Translations under genes and position numbers: made by a program
The notes under the pieces: generated by a model
Database searches by the model: none
Told to the model about the DNA's origin: nothing
The model's input: the letters and a program-made list of their open reading frames with translations, nothing else
Shown here: positions 40,686 through 48,834 of the stretch, one piece after another
Layout of the letters: every line of letters begins with the position of its first letter
Numbering within the stretch: position 1 is the stretch's first letter
NCBI RefSeq assembly: GCF_023913755.1
Contig: NZ_JAMXBJ010000050.1
Coordinates: 434,001 to 498,000 of the forward strand
Source of the DNA: Pseudarthrobacter cellobiosi
GTDB taxonomy: Bacteria > Actinomycetota > Actinomycetes > Actinomycetales > Micrococcaceae
Direction: 5' to 3'
DNA length: 64,000 nucleotides

Positions 40686-41617
40686 CGTTCAGCGTCGTAC
40701 CCTTCGCCCTGCAGAACGCGTCGCACAGCGCCGACGTGTTCCGGCAGGCAGTATCTTCCCTCGTGCCGCCCGGAGGCGGCCTCGTGACAGCTGGCGACCT
40801 CGCAGTCACCCAAACCGGCACACCGTCGATGAACGTCAGTATCGGCGTCGGCCGGATCTGGATTCCGGGAACCAATGTCGGTAACGTCTCCGGCGGCAAC
40901 TTCTCATCCCAGGCCATGTACTACGGCCAGAACGACTCCGCGTTCACCGCATCGGTGACGACGTCCGACCCGATCAACCCCCGCATCGACGTCGTCTACG
41001 CATCGATTGAGGACTCCCAGTACGCCGGGATTACCAACACGGGCAAGCTGGCCGTCGTCGCAGGCGTCCCGACTTCCGGCGCAACCTACCCGGCCACCGC
41101 GCCCGCGATCCCATCCAACGCCAAAGCTGTCGCCTGGGTCACCGTGCCAGCTAACGCGTCCTCCATCGTCAACGCGAACATCACCAACCTGGGCGTGCCG
41201 TTCAGCTACCGTCACGCCGAATACACCGGCCCGGCGTTCACCACCAGCGCCGGTGTAGGCGTGAACTTCGGCGGCCCCGGCGCCGGCCTATTCACTGTTG
41301 ACAGCGGCACTACCTTCAACAACACCTTCGTCCAGCCGGACTCTGCAGGGCGCGTCAAGATCCTCTTGGCCGGCGTGTATTCCTTCGCAGCGATCATCCT
41401 CCCCACCACCGTTCCGGCGTCCTTCTCGCTGAACATTGCCAACATCACCAGCCCCGCCCGGATTGCAAGCATCGGCGGCGTTGGGTACGGCGACAAGGAG
41501 CAGTCCGTCGGCGCTCCCGGCGTCTACCTGCCCGCCAACACGGTCATCGAATTCAACCTCGCGACGTCCAACGCCGTCACGCTCGGCTCCCGCATCAAAA
41601 TCACCAAGGAGCAGTAG
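40682..41617 (+). CDS. Minor tail / receptor-binding protein
   Basis: 311 aa, GTG overlapping the upstream stop. The N-terminal half (TQTGTPSMNVSIGVGRIWIP, NPRIDVVYASIEDSQ) is typical of actinophage minor tail proteins that attach to the tip. The C-terminal ~120 residues are a jelly-roll-like beta domain, probably the receptor-contact part. Exact receptor unknown. Confidence 0.78.
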   Translation: MTFSVVPFALQNASHSADVFRQAVSSLVPPGGGLVTAGDLAVTQTGTPSMNVSIGVGRIWIPGTNVGNVSGGNFSSQAMYYGQNDSAFTASVTTSDPINPRIDVVYASIEDSQYAGITNTGKLAVVAGVPTSGATYPATAPAIPSNAKAVAWVTVPANASSIVNANITNLGVPFSYRHAEYTGPAFTTSAGVGVNFGGPGAGLFTVDSGTTFNNTFVQPDSAGRVKILLAGVYSFAAIILPTTVPASFSLNIANITSPARIASIGGVGYGDKEQSVGAPGVYLPANTVIEFNLATSNAVTLGSRIKITKEQ

Positions 41618-41619
41618 CG

Positions 41620-41973
41620 ATGCCCGAAGATCTCACCCCACGGATGGCCGAATCCGTCCCAGTCGTACTGGCCCGCATGGAAGGCAAGCTCGACGGCGTC
41701 AAATACCGCGTGGACGAACTGATTCCCCGCGTCACCCGGATCGAGGACAGGCTGACGGCTCAAGAAATCCTGACGCTCGGCCTCTCCAAGGACGCCGAAG
41801 CGGAGGAGGCCAAGAAGATTGCCCTCGCCCTCGCCCTCAAGGAAGCGGACGAGACGCGCCGCAACCAGAGCGAACAGTCGTGGACCCCCATCCAAAGGTT
41901 CATGGCGATCCTCGCGAGCATCGTCGGCGCCGTCTCGCTGGCCATCTACCTCTACTCAACCATCAACGGCTAG
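41620..41973 (+). CDS. Coiled-coil membrane protein of the lysis module
   Basis: 117 aa. A helical N-terminal region (MEGKLDGVKYRVDELIPRVT, then charged heptads) precedes one C-terminal membrane segment (FMAILASIVGAVSLAIYLYS). The layout resembles XhlA-type hemolysin/holin-associated proteins. Adjacent to endolysin and holin, so it likely helps lysis or its timing. Confidence 0.72.
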   Translation: MPEDLTPRMAESVPVVLARMEGKLDGVKYRVDELIPRVTRIEDRLTAQEILTLGLSKDAEAEEAKKIALALALKEADETRRNQSEQSWTPIQRFMAILASIVGAVSLAIYLYSTING

Positions 41974-41981
41974 GAGCCCAC

Positions 41982-42956
41982 ATGAGCACCCCCTATGTTG
42001 ACCCGGCGCACAGGGTCCCCGACGCCGAATGGGCGGAGGTGGTCCGCCGGGCGCAGGAAATCCACGAGACGGCGCTGGCGAACAAGACCGGCGGGGCGGC
42101 GTCACCGGCAGGGCCCGTCATCGACATGCGCGGCCGATCCAACAAGCACTCGGGCGTGTCCGGTCTGCCCACGCAGCTGCTCGTACTCCACTCCGCCGAG
42201 TGCCCGCTGCGCGGCGGCTACGCCCAGTCCCTCACGGAATGGGCCATCACCTCCGCCGTCGTCGCGAGCTGGCAGCGCTTCGTTGACCCCATCGCCCGCG
42301 TGTACATGATCGATGACCAGTACGCGGCATGGCACGCATCCGAAGCGAACCCGCTCTCGATCGGCTGGGAACAGGCCGGGTACGCCCGGTACTCCCGCGC
42401 CGAATGGACCACCCCCGACGGGAGGCTCCAGATGGAGTCCCTCGCCTACGACATGGCCATGGTCGCACTCCGCGACGGCATCCCACCCGTCTGGCTCACC
42501 ACCGAACAGGTCACGGCCATCACCACCTACGGCGACCGCACCACCAAGGGATTCTGCTGCCACCGGCAGATCGACCCCGAAAGCCGCACCGACCCCGGCG
42601 ACGGCTACCCCTACGACCTTCTCATGCAGAAGATCCGCAGCTACATGGGCTCCGGCAACCTCGCCGCAGCCGGAGCAATCACCCCCACCACATCCCAGGA
42701 GGATGACGACATGGCATGGTCCTTTGAAGACAAACTGTTCCTGCAAAACGAGCTGGAGCGCCGCCGGGTAGCCTCCATGGCCGAGACTGAAAAGCACCTC
42801 GCCGCGGCAGTCTACGACCTCAAGGTGTTCTTCCAGACAGACAACGAGAACCGGCACGTCGCGACCCGCGCAACTCTGGACGAGAAGCTGGCGGAGATTG
42901 AAAAGGATCTCGCCGTCAAACTGGCGGCCATCGACGGCGCAGAAGCGGGGAAGTAA
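41982..42956 (+). CDS. Endolysin, N-acetylmuramoyl-L-alanine amidase
   Basis: 324 aa, ATG with TAGGAG upstream. Residues ~65-220 are an Amidase_2/PGRP fold: LLVLHSAECP, AAWHASEANPLSIGWEQAGY and CCHRQIDPESRTDPGDGYPY give the zinc-binding histidines and the conserved C-terminal block. The rest (after ~240) is a charged coiled coil that may mediate wall binding or oligomerisation. No signal peptide, so release depends on the holin. Cleaves the stem peptide from muramic acid. Confidence 0.9.
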   Translation: MSTPYVDPAHRVPDAEWAEVVRRAQEIHETALANKTGGAASPAGPVIDMRGRSNKHSGVSGLPTQLLVLHSAECPLRGGYAQSLTEWAITSAVVASWQRFVDPIARVYMIDDQYAAWHASEANPLSIGWEQAGYARYSRAEWTTPDGRLQMESLAYDMAMVALRDGIPPVWLTTEQVTAITTYGDRTTKGFCCHRQIDPESRTDPGDGYPYDLLMQKIRSYMGSGNLAAAGAITPTTSQEDDDMAWSFEDKLFLQNELERRRVASMAETEKHLAAAVYDLKVFFQTDNENRHVATRATLDEKLAEIEKDLAVKLAAIDGAEAGK

Positions 42957-43184
42957 ATGTTCACCCTCACATTCTGGAAAGCCGCCCTCGAGCGGATCGT
43001 AGCCTCAATCGCCGGCGGCGCACTGGCCGCCATCAACGCCGACGCTTTCGGCGTGATCGAAGCCGACTGGCAGGGCATCGCCTCCGTCGCGCTCGGCGCC
43101 GGCGTCGTCTCGCTCCTGAAAGCTCTCGCGGCTGGATCTCGTGACGGCAACCCGTCTCTGACGAACGCCGAAGTCACGCACTAG
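42957..43184 (+). CDS. Holin (r1t-like)
   Basis: 75 aa, ATG directly after the endolysin stop. Two hydrophobic segments (residues ~12-30 and ~42-60; GIASVALGAGVVSLLKALAA) flank a short acidic loop, and the N-terminus FWKAALERIVASIAGGALAA is typical of r1t-type holins. It would form lesions in the membrane releasing the amidase. The last late gene before the terminator. Confidence 0.85.
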   Translation: MFTLTFWKAALERIVASIAGGALAAINADAFGVIEADWQGIASVALGAGVVSLLKALAAGSRDGNPSLTNAEVTH

Positions 43185-43193
43185 GCCCCAAAC

Positions 43194-43228
43194 GAATGCC
43201 CCACCCCTCGCCGGGTGGGGCATTCTTT
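43194..43228. terminator. Bidirectional terminator between holin and integrase
   Basis: GAATGCCCCACCC (43,194-43,206) pairs perfectly with GGGTGGGGCATTC (43,213-43,225) over a six-base loop, followed by TTT. It separates the convergent late operon and integrase gene. Confidence 0.9.
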
Positions 43229-43232
43229 GCGT

Positions 43233-44402
43233 TTAACTGGCGATCTCTACTGTCGGCAGGTCCATCATTTCCAATGCGCGTGCCGCCACGGCGGCACCGG
43301 TGAAGTGCGCCAGTGGCATCAAATGTGAATACCGGTCGGAAGTGGTGGTAATACTCTCATGCCCCAGGCGTCTCGAGAGTGCGAAGATTTCCATGCCCGC
43401 CTGCAGCATCCACGACGCGTGCGAATGTCGGGTGTCGTGAATGCGCGGCATGTTGCCCGGCTTTTTCTTGGACTCCCACGGCTCGTACCCTGCCGCGATG
43501 AGTGCCGGCCGCCACGCCCGGTTGAACGTTGACCCCGACCGCATCACGCCGCCGCGCTTCAGGGTGAAGACGTAGCCCTTGCCCGCGGCCTCTACCTTCG
43601 CCCTAATGGCTTCCACTGTGGACGGGGCAAGGGAGACCGTGCGCTTGCTCTTTTTGGTCTTCGGGGGGCCGATATAGTAGCCGCCTTGCTCGTCAGACTT
43701 CCACGCCCTGATGACCTGCACGGTGGGCGTCGCGCCGTTCAGGTCAAAGTCTGACGCTTTCAGAGCCGTGGCCTCACCGAAGCGCAGGCCCGTCCCGATG
43801 AGCAGCTGGAAGAACGGCACGAAGTGCGCGTCCATGTTGCGGATGATGCTCCGCCATTCGTCTTGGGTGATGAACCGCATGACCTCTTCGGTCGCGCTTG
43901 ACTTGGGCAGCTTGACGCCCTTGCAGGGATTGTCCGGCCGCAACCGTTTGCGGACGGCTGTCGTCATCGTGGCGGACAGGAAGCCGTGCTGGTTCGCTAT
44001 GGTCTTGGCGCCCAGGCCCTTCCCCTGCATGTATTTGATCCACGCGACGATGTCCTCATATTCGAGGGCGGCGACCTTGCGCGGGCCGAGGTGCTCGGTG
44101 AAGTGATTCTTGATGTCGCGCGTGTAGCGCATCATCTGGTACGGGCCGACGTCGGTGAGCTCCGAAATATGCGTTGCCATCAGTTCGGACACGCTCGGCC
44201 CTGACAGCTTGCCGTCGTCGTGGACGCGCTGGGCGACGCGCAGGGACTGGCTGTTAGCATTCAGGAGTCGCTTCCATGCTTCGGCGTCAGCCTCTTGGTC
44301 GAACGTCCAGCGCTCAGGCTGGCGCGTGTCTTTGTCGCGCCACTGAACCTGGTAGCTGTACGTGCCGTCCTTGCGTGGGCCGCGCTTCTGTATGGATGCC
44401 AT
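43233..44402 (-). CDS. int: Phage tyrosine integrase
   Basis: 389 aa. An N-terminal arm-binding-like domain (MASIQKRGPRKDGTYSYQVQ) precedes a core-binding domain and catalytic domain with GTGLRFGEATAL (Arg), PKTKKSKRTVSL (Lys region), IHDTRHSHASWML (His, Arg) and LGHESITTTSDRYSHL (His, nucleophile Tyr). It catalyses integration at the ssrA 3' end, about 100 bases from its start codon. Convergent with the lysis genes. Confidence 0.96.
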   Translation of the reverse strand: MASIQKRGPRKDGTYSYQVQWRDKDTRQPERWTFDQEADAEAWKRLLNANSQSLRVAQRVHDDGKLSGPSVSELMATHISELTDVGPYQMMRYTRDIKNHFTEHLGPRKVAALEYEDIVAWIKYMQGKGLGAKTIANQHGFLSATMTTAVRKRLRPDNPCKGVKLPKSSATEEVMRFITQDEWRSIIRNMDAHFVPFFQLLIGTGLRFGEATALKASDFDLNGATPTVQVIRAWKSDEQGGYYIGPPKTKKSKRTVSLAPSTVEAIRAKVEAAGKGYVFTLKRGGVMRSGSTFNRAWRPALIAAGYEPWESKKKPGNMPRIHDTRHSHASWMLQAGMEIFALSRRLGHESITTTSDRYSHLMPLAHFTGAAVAARALEMMDLPTVEIAS

Positions 44403-44432
44403 GAGCCCTAAGTCTAGACGCTCATCACTGAT

Positions 44433-44465
44433 TCTGTGATGACACTTTGGCTGTCTGTGATGACA
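44433..44465. repeat. Direct repeats, candidate integrase arm-type sites
   Basis: TCTGTGATGACA occurs at 44,433-44,444 and again at 44,454-44,465, spaced 21 bases (two helical turns), between the integrase start and the tmRNA end. This fits arm-type binding sites flanking the crossover core. Confidence 0.5.
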
Positions 44466-44489
44466 ACACCCGTGTAACGTGCCTAGATC

Positions 44490-44530
44490 TAGGTCTCAAA
44501 TGGGTGGAGATGGGGGGAATTGAACCCCCG
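44490..44530. other. Prophage attachment site at the ssrA 3' end (approximate)
   Basis: The prophage abuts the last bases of tmRNA. ssrA is intact, so the phage supplied identical 3' sequence. The duplicate copy should lie at the far left end of the element, outside this window, so the core cannot be delimited here. Confidence 0.6.
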
Positions 44531-44870
44531 TCCGATGTCGTGTTAACAGGTCTTCTCCGGGCGCAGTTTGCGTCGGATTTTCTCGGCCCCGGCCATGCTG
44601 CAAACAGCTGGCTGATCCGGGCCCAGTCATCTAAGAGTCCCGTTTGCCCCGATGACGGAGGCAAACAGCAGTGGCTATCTAAATGACGCCAGTATCCGGG
44701 GCAATAGCAACCTCGGGCTGACGGACTGTCTTACTGCTTAGGCAGCGAGAGCGAAGTCAGTGCGGTTTGATTTGGCACTTATTGGTTTGCAGACAGCGTT
44801 TACGAGATAATTCTGCATCCTCGGCCCGCTTCACCTGTCGCGACTAACATCGTCGAAACCGATCATCCCC
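44505..44870 (-). ncRNA. ssrA: Transfer-messenger RNA (tmRNA)
   Basis: On the minus strand the RNA begins GGGGATGATCGGTTTCGACG and ends GGTTCAATTCCCCCCATCTCCA-like sequence with encoded CCA. The tag frame at 44,776-44,738 reads AKSNRTDFALAA then TAA. The product rescues stalled ribosomes with SmpB and marks the nascent protein for proteolysis. smpB lies just upstream in the same direction. Its 3' end is the prophage integration target. Confidence 0.96.
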
Positions 44871-44957
44871 ATATTTTGTTATCAAACCGGCCGGGCTGTG
44901 CAGGCACAAATCCCTGCCGGACTACCTATCATAACGCATGCCCGGCGGAAATCATTC

Positions 44958-45428
44958 CTACCGGCGGTTGCGTTCCCGGACCTCGCGCAGTGCTTCGCGG
45001 TTGTCCTGCTGCTCACGCAGGGTCTGTCGTTTATCGTACTCCCGCTTGCCGCGGGCGATCGCGATTTCCACCTTTGCCCTGCCGTCCACGAAGTACAGCT
45101 GCAGCGGAACCACCGTGAAGCCGGACTCGCGGATCTTCACGGAGATCTTGTTAAGCTCCTCACGGTGCAACAAAAGCTTACGACGGCGGCGGGCGGCGTG
45201 GTTGGTCCAGCTCCCCTGGTTGTACTCGGGGATATGGATGCCCTCCATCCACAGCTCGTCGTTGTAGAACGTGCAGAAGCCGTCCACCATGGAGGCGTGG
45301 CCTTCGCGCAGGGACTTGACCTCAGTCCCCATCAGGGCGATGCCGGCCTCATAGGTGTCCAGCACGAGATAGTCATGCCGGGCCTTGCGGTTGGTGGCCA
45401 CCACTTTACGGCCACTTTCTTTGGGCAC
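44958..45428 (-). CDS. smpB: SsrA-binding protein SmpB
   Basis: 156 aa, the usual family length. The start (VVATNRKARHDYLVLDTYEA), TEVKSLREGHASMVDGFC and the C-terminal ARGKREYDKRQTLREQQDNR match SmpB, whose basic tail enters the decoding centre. It binds tmRNA and delivers it to stalled ribosomes. Adjacent to ssrA as in many actinobacteria. ATG is preceded by GAGGAGTTCC. Confidence 0.97.
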   Translation of the reverse strand: MPKESGRKVVATNRKARHDYLVLDTYEAGIALMGTEVKSLREGHASMVDGFCTFYNDELWMEGIHIPEYNQGSWTNHAARRRRKLLLHREELNKISVKIRESGFTVVPLQLYFVDGRAKVEIAIARGKREYDKRQTLREQQDNREALREVRERNRR

Positions 45429-45515
45429 GGTGGAACTCCTCAGTTCTTGGATCCTGGTTGGCTCCGGCCGTTCCGGCGCGGAGTCATACCAGTGTACGGC
45501 AGGCGCGGACAGGCG

Positions 45516-46922
45516 TTACAGCAGCCGCATCGGGTCAACCGCAACGCCGTTGAGCCACGTTTCAAAGTGTGCGTGGCAACCCGTTGAGTTGCCGGTGTTA
45601 CCCGAGTAGGCGATGAGCTGCCCCTGGGAAACCTGCTGGCCGTTGGAGACCACCACGCTGGCGTTGTGATAGACAATCGTGGTCAGGGAGTTGCCCTGCA
45701 CCACACCGTGGGACAACTTCACCCGCCAGCCGCCGCCGTCGGCAGAACTCCAGCCTGAGGAGAAGACCTCACCGGCTGCCGCAGCGTAGACGGGGGTGCC
45801 ACAGGCTGCGCCGAAGTCGATGCCGGTGTGGACGTAACCGCCGGTGCCGTAGAAATCGATGCTTCCCGGCGGAGTTGAGCGCCAGCCGAAGCCGGAGGTG
45901 ATGGTGACGTCACCGGAGAAGGGGTGCCGCAGGCCAAAGGCCGACGGCGATCCGGTCACCGGAGCATACGGCTGCACGGCTTGGCCTTGCGCCCGGGCGG
46001 CGGCAGCGGCAGCCTCGGCGAGGCGGCGCTGCTCAGCTTCCCAGGCTTCGCGGAGCCTGCGGTCACGTTCGGCGATTTCGTTGGCAACGGAGTTCTGGCT
46101 TGCTGCAACCGCCGCCATCTGGCTCTGGATGCCCGGCCTGGCCGCCTGGAGTTCCGCGTCAAGTCTTGTGGTGTCAGCGATCAGTTGGTCAACCTGGGCC
46201 TTCTTGGCAGCGGCCTCGTCCCGGGCAGCCTTTTCCCGCTCCAACGCGGCATCTGCCTTGGCTTTGAGGTCCTTGATCTCTGCCTCAACGGCTTCGAGCC
46301 GGGCCTGGGAGTTCACGTTGGTGGCGCTCTGCTGGGACAGTTTGTCCATGGCTGCGTTCTGGCTGCGCATGGCCTGATCCGCGAGGTCCATGGTTTCGGT
46401 CAGGCTGCCGCCGTTGTTTGCCCCGAAGAACAGGGTCAGGTTCGACGGGACGCCACCGGATTTGTAGGCCTGGGTGGCGATCTGGCCGATCAGCTTCTTG
46501 GTGTCCGCGATCTTCTGCTTGTCAGCCTCAAGCTGCTGGGTGATTTTGGCTTTGTTCTGCTGCGCAAGGTCCACCCGCGCGGTTAGCGCTTCGACTTCCC
46601 TGACCGCACTGGCGACGCGTCCCTGGGCCTCCAGGAGCGCCTGCTGGGCACCGGGCAACTGGCCCTGGTAGATCACCAGGTCGCCGGCCGCCTTCGCGAT
46701 GCGGGAATCCACGAACTCCAGGGACTGCTGTACCCGGGCGGCCTCCGCTTCGAGGGCGGCACGCTTGTCATCGAGCTCATCGGCGTGCGCCGCCGGGGCT
46801 GACGCACCCATGCTGGCGGCGAGGAGCAGTGCCAGGACGCCGCTGATCAGGCCGGCGCGTCGGCCCGCAGGTCGACGGCGTTCCGCCCGGTGCCGAGGCG
46901 CAGTTCGGTGCAATTCGTTCAT
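45516..46922 (-). CDS. M23 peptidase with coiled coil, septal murein hydrolase activator-like
   Basis: 468 aa; the ATG at 46,922 has AAGGA upstream and is preferred to a GTG at 46,946. A signal peptide (ISGVLALLLAASMGASAPAA) is followed by ~250 residues of coiled coil, then an M23 domain: TSGFGWRST, VHTGIDFGAACG (His, Asp) and HAHFETW (His-x-His). The layout matches EnvC/RipC-type proteins regulated by FtsEX, and ftsX/ftsE lie immediately upstream. It probably cleaves peptidoglycan, or activates cleavage, at division. Confidence 0.92.
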   Translation of the reverse strand: MNELHRTAPRHRAERRRPAGRRAGLISGVLALLLAASMGASAPAAHADELDDKRAALEAEAARVQQSLEFVDSRIAKAAGDLVIYQGQLPGAQQALLEAQGRVASAVREVEALTARVDLAQQNKAKITQQLEADKQKIADTKKLIGQIATQAYKSGGVPSNLTLFFGANNGGSLTETMDLADQAMRSQNAAMDKLSQQSATNVNSQARLEAVEAEIKDLKAKADAALEREKAARDEAAAKKAQVDQLIADTTRLDAELQAARPGIQSQMAAVAASQNSVANEIAERDRRLREAWEAEQRRLAEAAAAAARAQGQAVQPYAPVTGSPSAFGLRHPFSGDVTITSGFGWRSTPPGSIDFYGTGGYVHTGIDFGAACGTPVYAAAAGEVFSSGWSSADGGGWRVKLSHGVVQGNSLTTIVYHNASVVVSNGQQVSQGQLIAYSGNTGNSTGCHAHFETWLNGVAVDPMRLL

Positions 46923-46949
46923 CAGGATTCCTTGTTCGGTTTGCACAGC

Positions 46950-47864
46950 CTAAACCTTCAAATATCTGCGTAAGGTCAAGAGAGACGAAATTCCTGCCAA
47001 AGATCCGCCAAGGATCAGCAAGGCCGGCGCAAGAATGAGCGTCTGGCCCGGCGAGATAAACGCCGTGTCCGGATACTGCTTGGACAGGTATTCGCCCAGA
47101 AAGAAGTGCGCCACTGCCCACAATGTGCCCGATGCCAGGGCGGCGCCGATCACCGCCGCAATCACGCCCTCCAGGATGAACGGGAGCTGGATAACGATCT
47201 TGGAAGCGCCCACCAGACGCATGATCCCGGTCTCGCGGCGGCGGCTGAAGGCCGAGAGCCGGATGGTGGTGGCGATCAGGAGGATCGCGCAGACAATCAT
47301 CACGCCGGCGATGCTGACGGCCACGAGGGATGCGGCGTTCATGGCCGAGAACAGCCGTTCAAGCAGCTGGCGCTGGTCAATGACAGTTTCCACGCCCGGC
47401 TGCGAGGAGAACGTCTCGCTGATGATCTGGTACTTTTCCGGATCCTTCATGTTGATCCGGAAGGACGAAGGCAGCTGGTCCGGCGTGACGGAATCCACGA
47501 TCGGAGAATTGGAGAACTGGTCCTTGAAGTGCTTGTAAGCCTCTTCCTTGGACTCGTACTGGAAATCGTTGACGTACTGGGCCACGGCAGGTGATTCGAG
47601 CAGGGTCTGCAGGTTGTCCTGCTGCTCCGGGGTGACCGGACCTGTGGCACAACCGGCCGCCGTCGAACCGTCGCTGCAGAGGAAGATGGCAACCTGGACT
47701 TTGTCGTACCAGTAGCCCTTCATCTGGTTGATCTGGAGCTGCAGCATGCCTGCGGCACCCACGAATGTCAGTGAGACAAACGTGACAAGGATGACCGAGA
47801 CCACCATGGAAACGTTGCGGCGCAGTCCGCTGCCGATTTCACCGAGGACAAAAGCGAGCCTCAT
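46950..47864 (-). CDS. ftsX: Cell division ABC transporter permease FtsX
   Basis: 304 aa. N-terminal membrane helix (VSMVVSVILVTFVSLTFVGA), a periplasmic-type extracellular domain (~60-160), and three C-terminal membrane segments, the FtsX layout. Overlaps ftsE by four bases. Transmits FtsE ATPase cycles to the M23 hydrolase encoded next. Confidence 0.96.
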   Translation of the reverse strand: MRLAFVLGEIGSGLRRNVSMVVSVILVTFVSLTFVGAAGMLQLQINQMKGYWYDKVQVAIFLCSDGSTAAGCATGPVTPEQQDNLQTLLESPAVAQYVNDFQYESKEEAYKHFKDQFSNSPIVDSVTPDQLPSSFRINMKDPEKYQIISETFSSQPGVETVIDQRQLLERLFSAMNAASLVAVSIAGVMIVCAILLIATTIRLSAFSRRRETGIMRLVGASKIVIQLPFILEGVIAAVIGAALASGTLWAVAHFFLGEYLSKQYPDTAFISPGQTLILAPALLILGGSLAGISSLLTLRRYLKV

Positions 47865-48655
47865 CGCTGCTCCTCCCCTGCGCCGGGATTGCGTTCCCCT
47901 GATGCGGGCGGCCGGGATTCATCCCGGCCGCTGGCGTCCCTGAGCCGGCGGGACTGGCCCACTACGGGGATCATGGACGTATACAAAGCCTGGGCCTCGT
48001 CGCGGATCACGATACCGTTCCTGAGCTCGACAACGCGTTTGCGCATCTCGTTGACGATGTCGTCGTCATGCGTGGCCATGACCACCGTGGTGCCGTTCTG
48101 GTTGATCTTGTCCAGCACGCCCATGATGCCCATGGAGGTGGTGGGGTCCAGGTTGCCGGTGGGTTCGTCGGCAAGGAGGATGCCGGGGCGGTTGACTACC
48201 GCGCGGGCAATGGCCACACGCTGCTGCTCGCCGCCGGAAAGCTCGTGGGGAAGACGGTTTTCCTTGCCTTCCAGGCCCACGGTCTTGAGGACTTCGGGGA
48301 CGGTGTCGCGGATGACGCTGCGGCTCTTGCCGATGACCTGCATCGCGAAGGCAACGTTGGCGAACACGCTCTTCTGCGGAAGGAGCCGGAAGTCCTGGAA
48401 GACCACGCCGATGCCGCGGCGGAGCCTGGGCACACGCCAGCTGGAGATCTTGGCGACGTTCTGCCCGGCGACGTACACGGCGCCCGAAGAGGCCCGGTCT
48501 TCCTTCAGCACCAGCCGCAGGAACGTGGACTTTCCAGATCCGGAAGCGCCGACGAGGAAGGCAAATTCACCACGGTCAATCTCAAGGCTGACATCGTCCA
48601 GGGCAGGCCTGGCCGTCTGGTCGTAGACCTTGGTGACATTTTCGAATCGGATCAT
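47861..48655 (-). CDS. ftsE: Cell division ATP-binding protein FtsE
   Basis: 264 aa from the ATG at 48,655 (MIRFENVTKVYDQ), the standard FtsE start; a longer start would add 21 unrelated residues. Walker A GASGSGKST, signature LSGGEQQRVAIARA, Walker B ILLADEPTGNLD and the H-loop ATHDDDI are all intact. The C-terminal ~40 residues are a disordered extension typical of actinobacteria. Forms the FtsEX complex at the septum. Confidence 0.96.
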   Translation of the reverse strand: MIRFENVTKVYDQTARPALDDVSLEIDRGEFAFLVGASGSGKSTFLRLVLKEDRASSGAVYVAGQNVAKISSWRVPRLRRGIGVVFQDFRLLPQKSVFANVAFAMQVIGKSRSVIRDTVPEVLKTVGLEGKENRLPHELSGGEQQRVAIARAVVNRPGILLADEPTGNLDPTTSMGIMGVLDKINQNGTTVVMATHDDDIVNEMRKRVVELRNGIVIRDEAQALYTSMIPVVGQSRRLRDASGRDESRPPASGERNPGAGEEQR

Positions 48656-48834
48656 GGCCCTAATTACCCTGCAGGGCGCGGCTGATACAGCCCAGATCTG
48701 CAGCCGGCGCACGGGCATTCGTTTGGGGGAAGTTGAGCTCCGGCTCCTCGACCATACACAGTCTTTTGGCCGGTTTTTGGGGGCTTCGGGGGTGTGTCGC
48801 AGGATCAGGCCTACCGGGCAGGCACGGCAGGTGT

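Larger units (their letters stand above)
1..44504. mobile_element. Integrated siphovirus-type prophage (right part, left end outside window)
   Basis: A continuous plus-strand set of phage genes (SSB, methyltransferases, terminase, portal, capsid, tail, lysis) ends with a minus-strand tyrosine integrase directly beside the 3' end of the host tmRNA gene. The element is at least 44 kb. Gene order (replication/small genes, terminase, head, tail, lysis, integrase) fits a tailed temperate phage, and the tape measure protein plus absence of sheath genes points to a long non-contractile tail. No repressor or excisionase is visible, so these probably lie left of the window. No inactivated structural gene was seen, so the prophage may be intact. 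Confidence 0.93.
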
